Shown one piece after another: positions 37,201 through 45,736 of a stretch of 64,000 bases of DNA. The stretch spans positions 2,914,001-2,978,000 of the forward strand of contig JASFXZ010000040.1 of NCBI GenBank assembly GCA_032209605.1. The letters run 5' to 3'. The position numbers and the translations under genes are program-made. Below the pieces are notes generated by a model. That model saw only the letters and a program-made list of their open reading frames with translations. It had not been told where the DNA came from and did not search any database. The stretch is from Mactromeris polynyma (lineage: Eukaryota; Mollusca; Bivalvia; Venerida; Mactridae). Within the stretch, counting starts at the first letter, position 1; each line of letters opens with the position of its first letter.

Positions 37201-40200
37201 GAAACGTGTGTATTGTTCTCTGATGAGGTTTGCAATATTTTGTTTAGTGACAATTGAGGTACATTTTGTTATGTCCTTGGTATTAAACAGGGCTCTTTCA
37301 AACATTCATATATATTTCTCATTTTACTAGTGTATTGTGGCATTTTGTGTATAATACAGTGTTTACTGTCTTGGTATCGGGGTTTGCAAAATATGTCTGA
37401 CCACTTGTTATGTTGAGTAAAAATATTTGTAATTTTACGATAAGCAAAATATGAAAAATTACTTACAGCCTGGTAATTGCAGGATTTGTTTTGCGAACCT
37501 TGATAGTAAAATATCGGACCTTTTTTCAGTTTTTTTTGGAAGAATGGCTGGTCCTTTTGATTAGGGGAAATTCTCGTCATGAATCTCCAAATTAAATAGA
37601 AACTATAGTCTTTACAATGGATACAGGCCCTACTAACTGTAAGTGGCCAGTTAGTATTGTGTCTAGAGTTCCATCAGCAAATAGTAAAATTGATAATGCA
37701 CCTTTCATGATGATGAAACACATGCTCCCTCTTCTGAAAGACCTGTTGAGAAACGTGTGTATTGTTCTCTGATGAGGTTTGCAATATTTTGTTTAGTGAC
37801 AATTGAGGTACATTTTGTTATGTCCTTGGTATTAAACAGGGCTCTTTCAAACATTCATACATGTTTCTCTCATTTTACTAGTGTATTGTGGCATTTTGTG
37901 TAAAATACTGTGATGACTGTCTAGGTATCGGGAGTTTTCAAAGTATGTCTGACCACTTGTTATGTTGAGTAAAAATATTTGTAATTTTACGATAAGCGAA
38001 GGATGAATAATTACAGCCTGGTTATAGCAAGATTTATTTTGTGAACCTTAAAAGCAATAGGATATCGGCCTTTTTCAGTTTTTGGGAATTATGGCGGGTC
38101 CTTTCGATAAGGGAAAATTTCATCATGAATCCCAAATTAAATAGAAACTTGTAGTATTGTGTATGGAGTTCCATCAGCAAATAGTAAAATTGATAATACA
38201 CCTTTCATGATGATGAAACACATGCTCCCTCTTCTGAAAGACATGTTGAGAAACGTGTGTATTGTTCTCTGATGAGGTTTGCAATATTCTAAAATAGTAA
38301 AATTGATGATACACCTTTCATGATGATGAAACACATGCTCCCTCTTCTGAAAGACCTGTTGAGAAACGTGTGTATTGTTCTCTGATGAGGTTTGCGATAT
38401 TCTAAAATAGTAAAATTGATGATACACCTTTCATGATGATGAAACACATGCTCCCTCTTCTGAAAGACATGTTGAGAAACGTGTGTATTGTTCTCTGATG
38501 AGGTTTGCAATATTCTAAAATAGTAAAATTGATGATACACCTTTCATGATGATGAAACACATGCTCCCTCTTCTGAAAGACCTGTTGCGAAACGTGTGTA
38601 TTGTTCTCTGATGAGGTTTGCGATATTCTAAAATAGTAAAATTGATGATACACCTTTCATGATGATGAAACACATGCTCCCTCTTCTGAAAGACATGTTG
38701 AGAAACGTGTGTATTGTTCTCTGATGAGGTTTGCGATATTCTAAAATAGTAAAATTGATGATACACCTTTCATGATGATGAAACACATGCTCCCTCTTCT
38801 GAAAGACATGTTGAGAAATGTGTGTATTGTTCTCTGATGAGGTTTGCGATATTCTAAAATAGTAAAATTGATGATACACCTTTCATGATGAGGAAACACA
38901 TGCTCCCTCTTCTGAAAGACATGTTGAGAAACGTGTGTATTGTTCTCTGATGAGGTTTGCAATATTTTGTTTGATTGATGACAATTGCGGTACATTTCGT
39001 CATGTCCTTGTAATTAAACAGGGCTTTTTCAGGTTACTATGGTCCTTGATCTATCATTGTTCTCTTTAAGCCTTTCAGTTTTGTATATTAATAAGTTGAT
39101 CGAAAGAAGCCATTTATATAGAACACTAACCAATCATTGTTGCAAAAGTCCTCAAAACACTTGACTGTAAAACCAATAACAATATATATGAGTGCTGCTG
39201 TGGGATTTACAACCTCTTCTGTAAGTGACGTTGTTTCAAGAAAACGCAACATGTGATGTCACTATTTGCAAGCAGGAAACAATATTGACTCTATATGGTC
39301 ACTTCGTTTTCATATAAGTATATAGTCTGGAAATGAAGTCACTTATTGAAGAGGTTGGAAATCGTACAGCGGCGCTCGTATTAAAACTTTTCAATTGAAG
39401 TTGATGAGGGATTGATAGATTTCTGTGAAAAGTAGCTGTTCACTTGGGCCACAAATTGAATGTTGGGGGTTCCACTAAATTGGGATATCGCGGGCCATTT
39501 TGACTGGATTTTTACCATTTTATGGCCAAATTATAGGCCTGAGGGTCAAAAAGTGGCGTTTTGGAACCCATGTTAGTTCTTCTTCCGTTCTGAAAATATA
39601 CATTCTGCTTCAGGTTGATGATAACAAGAAACTTGGTGAATGGGTTGGACTGTGTAAAATCGACAAAGAAGGAAAGGCCCGAAAAGTTGTTGGCTGTAGT
39701 TGTGTTGTTGTCAAGGTAAGGTATCATCTTCTAGCATATAACTAAGCTCTTACAAGAAAGGAGTGCTCGGCATGTCAAACAAGTTTTTTTCGAATCAATG
39801 CAAGATGTCTTCATTCATACCTTTGCATATTTAAAAGATTGAAGCAACTCATTGATTAATTTTGGCTAAAGAGATACATATATACAGAAGGGATATTTTT
39901 CTGTACTATGGGTGTGATTACGTGCTGGTTAAATTTTGCAGTTTTTGAAGGTTACTTGAATTTGAGAGATCTTCAGTGAATTTAATAAAGATATAAACTA
40001 CATGGTTTCTTAATTTTTAAGCAAGGAAGTATATAAATTGTAACTACATATAACATCCAGTGTTCGTTTTGTGTGTCCTTCTACTAAACAAAATAAGATT
40101 GCAAGGCCGATGGTTTCCATCCATTGTCTTATTTACAAGACTCTTTGCTTGATGCCCATTTAATTGTACCAGTTTTAGCCTTGCGTGATGAGGAGACACA

Positions 40201-41354
40201 TGCTCCCTCTTCTTAGTGACTCCATGCAGAGAAACGTGTGTACTTGTGTCTGATGAGGCTTCTAAGTTCTCAATTGAATTTAAAAACTGACTCCTGAAAA
40301 TGTTTTCCAAAAATGGTTTATAGAGTCCCCCAAACTTAAAATAACGAGTTCATACTCGAGGAGGAATTCCCTAGAAACCTGAGGTCATTGTACATGTAAT
40401 TAGGCTGATAATAAATATGGGTAAGGAATCCTGATGTTTTGGTCTACACCACATGTCAATTTCTGTCTGTTGGAATTCTCTGTTGGGCACTTTAAAAGAT
40501 TTTACACATTATAGTTTAGTAGAAATTTGTTTAATTGTATCTAGAGGTATTAGTTGCCACTTAGTAGACAGGCTGAATTGTTTAACTTGTGTATAGACCG
40601 ACATTCGGGCAGAATAACCTCAAATTATTGTCTGACCAATAGAGTCTTTCCTGCATTTACTGGTTTTGAATTCTTAGTAACTTATTAAACTCTTCGACAT
40701 TCGGACGAGGACCTTGCAAAAACTTCGAACGCTTCACAATGTTTCAAATTTGTGTTGTATGTAAGACGACTGAGCAAATAGGGTGAAGTCTGTTTTCTTT
40801 ATCAAGGTTTACTACTAGCCTTTCTAAATGATGTTTTGTTGATCTATGATGAGGAACCACATGCTCCCTCTTCTGAATGTGTTTGTGAAGAGATACGTGT
40901 GACCATCTGTCTGAAGATTGACCTTTTATATGTGTGACCATCTGTCTGAAGATTGACCTTTTATATGTGTGACCATGTGTCTGAAGATTGACCTTTTATA
41001 TGTGTGACCATCTGTCTGAAGATTGACCTTTTATATGTGTGACAATCTGTCTGACGATTGACCTTTTATATGTGTGACCATCTGTCTGAAGATTGACCTT
41101 TCATATGAGTCAAATCATGCTTATTTACAACCAAGCTGTATTCTTGTCAGATTTGTTGTCTACAATATTTTCAAGACTGCAAGTTGTGAGGTCTATTTTA
41201 GTTCAAATTATCTACAGAATATTATGATTCGTTGCTTAATTTTTAAACCTTAACTGATGAATTTTACATGGTAGTTATGTTTATCTTGCAGGATTATGGC
41301 AAGGAATCACAAGCCTTGGACATATTGAAAGAATACTTCAACAAGAAGAAGTAA
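31204..41354 (+). CDS. RPS12: 40S ribosomal protein S12 (eS12)
   Basis: Encodes eS12, a small-subunit ribosomal protein of the L7Ae-like RNA-binding fold. Coding pieces are 31,204-31,226, 31,886-32,014, 34,946-35,048, 39,614-39,715 and 41,292-41,354; every border is GT-AG and the phases join cleanly. The product is 139 aa, against 132 in human. Clear family signatures are [51 protein letters not shown] and [17 protein letters not shown], ending EYFNKKK. The N-terminus [20 protein letters not shown] is the variable part. AATAAA at 41,406 is the likely poly(A) signal. The introns are large and repeat-filled: intron 3 holds a 2.5-kb TIR element, intron 4 an array of 15 C/D snoRNAs and intron 5 two more. 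Human RPS12 is also a snoRNA host. Confidence 0.97.
31340..31660 (+). repeat. tRNA-like SINE remnants in RPS12 intron 2
   Basis: TTTGCCCAGTTGGTAGAGCG (31,350) resembles a tRNA A-box region. AACTCAGTCAGCAGAGTGC with GGGTTCGAGTATCCC (31,606-31,643) resembles A- and B-box pieces. Both are incomplete and do not fold as full tRNAs. Confidence 0.4.
32098..32345 (+). repeat. SnoRNA-array flank unit without a snoRNA, in intron 3
   Basis: This segment (ATAATACAGTGTTTACTGTC, ATGTCTGACCACTAG, GCCTGGTAATAGCTG) matches the downstream flank of the snoRNA units in intron 4 (for example 35,340-35,550), but no box C/guide/box D core precedes it. It shows that the amplified unit once spread across, or originated on, the other side of coding exon 3. 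Confidence 0.75.
32348..34852. mobile_element. 2.5-kb TIR element in RPS12 intron 3
   Basis: The left end (32,348-32,367) is ATATGGCCTGTTGCACAGTA. The right end (34,833-34,852) is its exact reverse complement. If the element proper begins at TGGCC, TA flanks each side. The interior has six scattered copies of GGGGACGGACATTA in both orientations (about 32,538; 33,692; 33,712; 34,061; 34,076; 34,234). No transposase is recognisable. It interrupts the snoRNA-flank unit that ends near 32,345. Confidence 0.75.
35177..35255 (+). ncRNA. SNORD100: C/D-box snoRNA, array copy 1
   Basis: Box C ATGATGA (35,184), D' guide CATGCTCCCTCTT then CTGA, C'-like AAGTTGA, and box D CTGA (35,246). ACCT before box C pairs with a GGT-ending flank after box D, although this copy has TGCGGT in place of TGAGGT. 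The D' guide is complementary to the AGAGGGAGC segment of 18S rRNA. The fifth nucleotide from box D' points to the G that I place at human G436, the site assigned to SNORD100, whose human host is also RPS12. Orthology is inferred, not computed. Confidence 0.8.
35724..35802 (+). ncRNA. SNORD100: C/D-box snoRNA, array copy 2
   Basis: Box C at 35,731, D' guide as in copy 1, C' ATGTTGA, box D at 35,793. The terminal stem ACCT/AGGT is intact. It lies 547 bp after copy 1 within a repeated ~540-bp block. Confidence 0.85.
36273..36351 (+). ncRNA. SNORD100: C/D-box snoRNA, array copy 3
   Basis: Box C at 36,280, box D at 36,342. Boxes, guides and stem are the same as copy 2; it starts the third ~540-bp block. 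Confidence 0.85.
36812..36890 (+). ncRNA. SNORD100: C/D-box snoRNA, array copy 4
   Basis: Box C at 36,819, box D at 36,881. First member of an inner run of four copies at exact 113-bp spacing (copies 4-7). Confidence 0.85.
36925..37003 (+). ncRNA. SNORD100: C/D-box snoRNA, array copy 5
   Basis: Box C at 36,932 in the ATGATGATGA form (two possible registers), C' CTGTTGA, box D at 36,994. The guide regions are unchanged. Confidence 0.85.
37038..37116 (+). ncRNA. SNORD100: C/D-box snoRNA, array copy 6
   Basis: Box C at 37,045, C' CTGTTGA, box D at 37,107. Both guides are retained. Confidence 0.85.
37151..37229 (+). ncRNA. SNORD100: C/D-box snoRNA, array copy 7
   Basis: Box C at 37,158, C' CTGTTGA, box D at 37,220. 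Last of the first 113-bp run. Confidence 0.85.
37700..37778 (+). ncRNA. SNORD100: C/D-box snoRNA, array copy 8
   Basis: Box C at 37,707, C' CTGTTGA, box D at 37,769. A single copy in its own ~540-bp block. Confidence 0.85.
38200..38278 (+). ncRNA. SNORD100: C/D-box snoRNA, array copy 9
   Basis: Box C at 38,207, C' ATGTTGA, box D at 38,269. It opens the second 113-bp run, of seven copies (9-15). Confidence 0.85.
38313..38391 (+). ncRNA. SNORD100: C/D-box snoRNA, array copy 10
   Basis: Box C at 38,320, C' CTGTTGA, box D at 38,382; guides retained. Confidence 0.85.
38426..38504 (+). ncRNA. SNORD100: C/D-box snoRNA, array copy 11
   Basis: Box C at 38,433, C' ATGTTGA, box D at 38,495; guides retained. 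Confidence 0.85.
38539..38617 (+). ncRNA. SNORD100: C/D-box snoRNA, array copy 12
   Basis: Box C at 38,546, box D at 38,608. C' is changed to CTGTTGC, so the internal C'/D' motif may be weakened in this copy. Confidence 0.8.
38652..38730 (+). ncRNA. SNORD100: C/D-box snoRNA, array copy 13
   Basis: Box C at 38,659, C' ATGTTGA, box D at 38,721; guides retained. Confidence 0.85.
38765..38843 (+). ncRNA. SNORD100: C/D-box snoRNA, array copy 14
   Basis: Box C at 38,772, box D at 38,834. There is one change (GAAATGTG for GAAACGTG) upstream of the D guide. Confidence 0.85.
38878..38956 (+). ncRNA. SNORD100: C/D-box snoRNA, array copy 15
   Basis: Box C at 38,885, box D at 38,947. Last copy in intron 4, about 660 bp before the next coding exon. 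Confidence 0.85.
39463..39572 (+). repeat. Dispersed repeat, copy 2 (RPS12 intron 4)
   Basis: Relative of 24,418-24,560 (TTTTACCATTTTATGGCC, GGGTCAAAAAGTGGC). It ends about 40 bp upstream of the coding exon at 39,614, so it may contribute to the acceptor environment. Confidence 0.5.
40177..40260 (+). ncRNA. SNORD100: C/D-box snoRNA, diverged paralogue in RPS12 intron 5
   Basis: Box C GTGATGA (40,185), the same D' guide CATGCTCCCTCTT, D' changed to CTTA, box D CTGA (40,250). The terminal stem AGCCT/AGGCT gives five perfect pairs, the best stem of the set. The D guide differs from the array copies (TGTACTTGTGT). The conserved D' guide with different flanks supports a separate, older paralogue that may be the ancestral single copy. 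Confidence 0.8.
40838..40922 (+). ncRNA. SNORD100: C/D-box snoRNA, second diverged paralogue in RPS12 intron 5
   Basis: Box C ATGATGA (40,846), D' guide CATGCTCCCTCTT, D' CTGA (40,873), box D CTGA (40,911). The terminal stem GTTGATCT/AGATTGAC has eight positions, mostly paired with G-U. The D guide is different again (GTGACCATCTGT). Its 3' third has been amplified into the minisatellite that follows. Confidence 0.8.
40897..41106 (+). repeat. 35-bp minisatellite grown from a snoRNA 3' end
   Basis: Six units at exact 35-bp spacing (starts 40,897; 40,932; 40,967; 41,002; 41,037; 41,072), each GTGTGACCATCTGTCTGAAG plus ATTGACCTTTTATAT. The first unit is the D guide, box D and 3' stem of the snoRNA at 40,838. 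The later ones are downstream copies with few changes. Confidence 0.9.
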
Positions 41355-41399
41355 ACAATGTCCAAAACAAGAAAAAAGATACAAACCTGTAAAATTGTA

Positions 41400-41435
41400 C
41401 ATTAAAATAAAGTGCAGTTTTGAGGACCTCTGTCT
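41400..41435 (+). terminator. RPS12: RPS12 polyadenylation signal
   Basis: AATAAA at 41,406-41,411, 52 nt after the stop codon. A GT-rich CTCTGTCTTGTTTTCC follows at 41,429, a suitable downstream element. Confidence 0.75.
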
Positions 41436-41848
41436 TGTTTTCCATTATCTTTCATTTATGATGTAATCACGTGTTGGGTTTTCAGTTGTCGTGTCTTATC
41501 ATTTGAGCAAACTTTTTTCTGGGAGTTATAAATTGGATGTTAATTCATGTGACAATGGTTTACTAAGAAGATAAATGCTATTATATAGACTTCCAGCGAA
41601 TGAAACGGGTGCAAAGATCTGTAAGTCGAGTACATTGTTGTACCAACACATCAAAACAGTACTTTATGCTAGGAATATTCACTTACGTGAAGCCATTTTA
41701 TATATAATTTTAACCTAGCTATGTAGGTCTGTGACGATGCGACCGAATTGTACCACTATTTAAAATGTAATACATTGGCAAAGTATTGCTTCATTAACCC
41801 AAGCTTTTTCAGATTGGAACAATTTTATTAAACTTAAAATTCTAAATG

Positions 41849-42320
41849 CAGTCATGGCGAATACCCATCGGTCAGTCGGACCTGACCGATAAAAAACGAC
41901 CAGGTCCGATACAGAATGCCTGTGCGTCGGTCCGTATGTCCGACACGGAACGGTACGGGTCGTACGGGTTTTATAACATCCATTGCTGTTTACACAATGC
42001 GGTCTTCTTACGCGCACCAATTGTCTGTACTTTCGCTTGTCTTTCGGACATTTGAACTTTGATTGTGTCGTCAAAAAGGCATTTCAGGAGTGAATGTGAA
42101 AGTAAATAATAATTTTTAACTGTTATTTAACGAAATACGCCAATTATTTGCACATTTGTGTTTGATTTGTTTACTTTCACTTTGAAATGAGCGGTAATTT
42201 TCGGCCCGTAATTTTTAACAACATGTTTTCGGACCGACAAGTTTGCATTCGGTCCGACAAGTTTTCCAAGGTTGTCAGACCAAATGACTGACAAGTCTTG
42301 GAAGTCATTCGCCATGACTG
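41849..42320. mobile_element. 472-bp TIR element with 6-bp target duplication
   Basis: The left end CAGTCATGGCGAAT (41,849-41,862) and the right end are exact reverse complements over 14 bp. TAAATG flanks both sides directly (41,843-41,848; 42,321-42,326). The interior contains GGTCCGAC/GGTCAGTCGGACC motifs in both orientations, related to the element at 21,059-21,482. Frames of 69-104 codons crossing it show no transposase. Confidence 0.85.
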
Positions 42321-42504
42321 TAAATGTGTTGCACGCAATTGACATGAATTGAGTTAAACTAGATTGTTTAATTTTTGACGAAGATGAGGTTTTCATGACT
42401 AGATAATTTCATACATTTTGAATTTTTATCCAATAACTACGAGAAAAAATGTATTGTAAAACAAACGGTACGTTCATTTCATATCGTGGTACAATTCTGA
42501 TTGG

Positions 42505-42592
42505 CAACAAAATGCAATATATCTGTACATCGTGATGCCCATGATTTCCAACAAAATGCAATATATCTGTACATCGTGATGCACATGATTTC
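42505..42592 (+). repeat. 44-bp tandem duplication
   Basis: AACAAAATGCAATATATCTG followed by TACATCGTGATGC(C/A)CATGATTTCC occurs twice at 44-bp spacing. Confidence 0.85.
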
Positions 42593-42660
42593 CAATGGTA
42601 CAAGTATTTTATCTTCTGAAGGAAAATACATTTATAACTGTTAACTGGAAAACCATTTTG

Positions 42661-42822
42661 AGATAAATAGAGGATCTTACATTCGTGCTTATTTGATATT
42701 GTTTTTATGAAACGAGTCGACTGAATATGACGGGAGGCTCTGCAGAGTGTCATATTCGTTTCAGTCGACGAGTTTCATAAAAACAATATCAAATAAGCAC
42801 AAATGTAAGATTCTAGTTATCA
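42661..42822. mobile_element. Long hairpin (foldback element)
   Basis: Two inverted arms of about 65-70 nt (left 42,661-42,730, right 42,752-42,822) are separated by a short GC-rich loop. Shared blocks include GTGCTTATTTGATATTG and TTTTTATGAAAC, then GTCGACTGAA. Mismatches are few, so the insertion or duplication is young. Confidence 0.8.
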
Positions 42823-45736
42823 CATAACACCATAAATATATTGTTGCTGTGCTGTGATTCGGCTATTTATGTAACTAGTTACATATGATATTTATGTCAC
42901 TGCTTTATGCCACTCCTGGAGTGCAAGTTATGTGATAAATACCTTACTACACTGGAAGGAACCTATTTGCTGTATTGCGATCTGTACTAGCACACGTACA
43001 CGGCATGATAATACTGAATGCAGGGAAACAAATGTTTGCAATTAATGAGGACATGTCTGCATTTAACACCTACATTGTACAACACATTTGGTTTGGAAAT
43101 AGGCTATCACTGCCAAGAGGATTCCCTTCTGACCACTGTCCTACACAATACAAACAACTATTTCATATCGTATGCTAGCAGCTATCTACTAAGACCTTGG
43201 CGCCTGTAGAAGACGATCATTTACACGCACCAAAGCTTGCTTTGTTCATTTATCATAAATGAACAGAAGCGAGATGATGATGAAAAACAAGCTAATTGGA
43301 CCATTGATTCGTACAATCGGTCATGATTTTATTTTGATGGACAACTATGCTGGTCCTTACAGAGCCTAAATCACCAACAAGTACACCGAGAGAGGAAAAC
43401 TAGCGTAATGAATTAGCCGATACGCTTTACTGTATGTTAACCCAGTTAGTGTTTTGGAGATGCTTTCGAGAGGAGCATCTGTCTTATTAGCTCTGAACTT
43501 AGGATGGCACTCGTAATGGAATGGGCTCGAATCCCACAGAATGCCGTTCTTAAGCTAATGTGTAGCAGGTGATGCTGTTGCAATGCTGAGCTTAGTGATC
43601 AACTGATTAAATCTAAATATCACTCAAAAATATGTATTGTCTTAAGTCCTGTACGACCCTGTTTCAATAAATTTCCATTATCGGTTTATGTAAAATATAC
43701 AGGATATATTGGTCCCAGGTCATACTTGGGAGCTTGTCACGCTTGAATGGTTTGTTTGATAATGTAAATTTATTAAATATATTTTTTTAAATGGAATAAT
43801 CCGAAATGATTCATATTGATTTTCTCTGTTTTAATTTAAAATTTCACAAAATATCACTCGTCTGAAATGTGATCAATTTTAGACAGTAATTTACGACCTA
43901 GTCTGCACGTGGATACACGAGAAAAGTTAAACATCCCCCGGGTTTCAGCTTAGCAATGAGTTTTAAAAGTATCTATTGTCATTTTAAACCCTACGTGGTT
44001 AAAGGAAATGTGACGGCATGTTTAAGATAAATATTGAAATTCTCAACGTGAAGAAATTAGAGAAATGCTGGGTAGGGAGACTGTGATACGGGAGGGGCTG
44101 ACCTAATTATTGATGACAATCTGGGATTTTTGGAGAAATTTCGTCGGAGTATATGGCTGGTCTGTTTGAACGGGTGAGCTGATAAACACATGCAACGCTG
44201 TTGACTTGTTAATATAAATATCAAAAAGATACTTAGAAAAAGTAGTTGGGTCAATCGGCATAACTGTTGGAGAAACAGTTCAGATTTAAGTTTATTTTTC
44301 ATTCTGATAACTATGAATCAAACAAAAGCACTTCAAGTTAACAATAGTGACACTTTATTCAATATACGCATTTAATCTGTTCGATTCTTATGTTAGTTCA
44401 TTTTAAAATATTCATGTGAAGTTTGAGAAGCCGTAAGTGGAGAAATCCTACGTGTTCATCGAAAATACTGTAAACGTTGATCGACAAGTAATTATGCACT
44501 GTACGGCGATTGTGGGCATTTCCCATTAGTATGTTTGAGAAAGTTATGTATTGTCACGGACATCTAAACCATGGTTTCTAAGTCCGTGGTATGGTTAATA
44601 CTGGGTGCGAATCAAATCGACTGTGATAATTTAATATTACAAGTACATACACAACATGTGTTTAGCAAAAAGAAACTACGAATTAATGGGTCAGTAGACT
44701 GTGAAACTAATTCTCGAATTGATAAACCAAATAGCTTAATGCGGCGGACATGTGCCTAGATGCCGCATTTAGCTCACTTCTCTTTAAACCATTTCCCTGA
44801 CATGAATATTTAAATAAGATAACACTATCAAAAAAGTTGAATTTGGAAAGGAGATAAACTGACTTATGTAAATGTTCATTAACCACTGTCGGTCGAATGA
44901 GTTATGACTCTTTTATGTACAATTGCATATGTTTGTCAGCGCTTCGCCGTCTACATGTATGACCATATTGGGGATTTTTATGAAACCTCACAGAAATAAT
45001 TGGTTTAAACACATTTTTAAACATTTGCATTAATTGCGACAAAAGCATGTAAACTGCTAACGCACATTGGTGTTATCTATTAAATTGATAATGATAATAA
45101 TTATTATTATTTTTTACGAATCCCCGTCTAGTGCAGTCGGTATCGCACTAAATTGCCAGTCCGAAGGTCGCGGGTTTGATCTCGTGTCCGACCTCTACGA
45201 CTGTGGCGAAGTGATCAAATACTATGTTAATGGTTACTCGCGTTTAACTGATCAAAGCTGTTGATAGGGTTTTAATCAAGCAACACTAAACCAAACTATT
45301 TATTTTATTTAAGCTTATTATTTCTGTTATTTTATTAACATACCCCGAAATGACCCAGGATAATATTTTGTTCAACTGTCTGATGTGGGGGTAATATGTC
45401 AGGTGCCACAAAGTTATATTTGTATTATGTGTATATGACAGCACTACACAGCATGTACAATAGGCTGTGCCTGTTAACGATAAGCAAACACAATATAAGC
45501 TATAATTGAAACCATATTTAAGAAAGGTAATGCATTAAATTAAAAAAGGTTTTGACAATGACGACTTGTAAACCAAACACTACACCTCACTGGCCTAAAG
45601 TTTATCATATCAGATAAAGAACGCCGGGTAATCTGTGCATTTAACAATTGTATTTCATACACTCTACACAGTCAACCGAGTTTTCAGTTGTGATTGACGG
45701 AACGGGAGATAATTTTGTACAGAACTTTGTAGCAAA
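42823..45736. other. Intergenic region upstream of the SDR gene
   Basis: No gene supported. A tRNA-like fragment (GGGCTCGAATCCC B-box word) lies near 43,527. Another, with CTAGTGCAGTCGGTA and GCGGGTTTGATCTC, lies at 45,127-45,184; both look like SINE pieces. The SDR promoter must lie in the last few hundred bases, but no TATA box is evident. Confidence 0.5.
45119..45290 (+). mobile_element. tRNA-like SINE
   Basis: Begins GAATCCCCGTCTAGTGCAG and has an A-box-like TAGTGCAGTCGG and a B-box-like GGGTTTGATCTC 45 nt later. It is followed by a non-tRNA body (GTCCGACCTCTACGACTG) typical of SINE structure. Confidence 0.5.

Larger units (their letters stand above)
35050..39010 (+). repeat. Nested tandem amplification carrying the snoRNAs
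   Basis: Two levels are visible. The outer level is a ~540-bp block repeated about six times; landmarks are AAGTGGCCAGTTAGTATTG upstream of the snoRNA, and ATGTCTGACCACTTG plus TTTCAGTTTTTGG downstream. The inner level is a 113-bp unit (snoRNA plus 34 bp of linker with TTCTAAAATAGTAAAATTGA) repeated four and seven times. Minus-strand frames of 83-103 codons recur with the units only because the unit happens to be open on that strand. Confidence 0.9.

Noticed and set aside
36800..38960. CRISPR-like appearance of evenly spaced repeats
   Set aside because: The spacing is constant because unit and linker are both repeated. The linkers are not unique spacers, and the host is eukaryotic.
36764..38995. 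Family of 83-103-codon minus-strand frames with similar proteins
   Set aside because: They repeat with the 113-bp snoRNA unit, overlap each other, and translate the antisense of the snoRNAs. They reflect repeat structure and not a multigene family.
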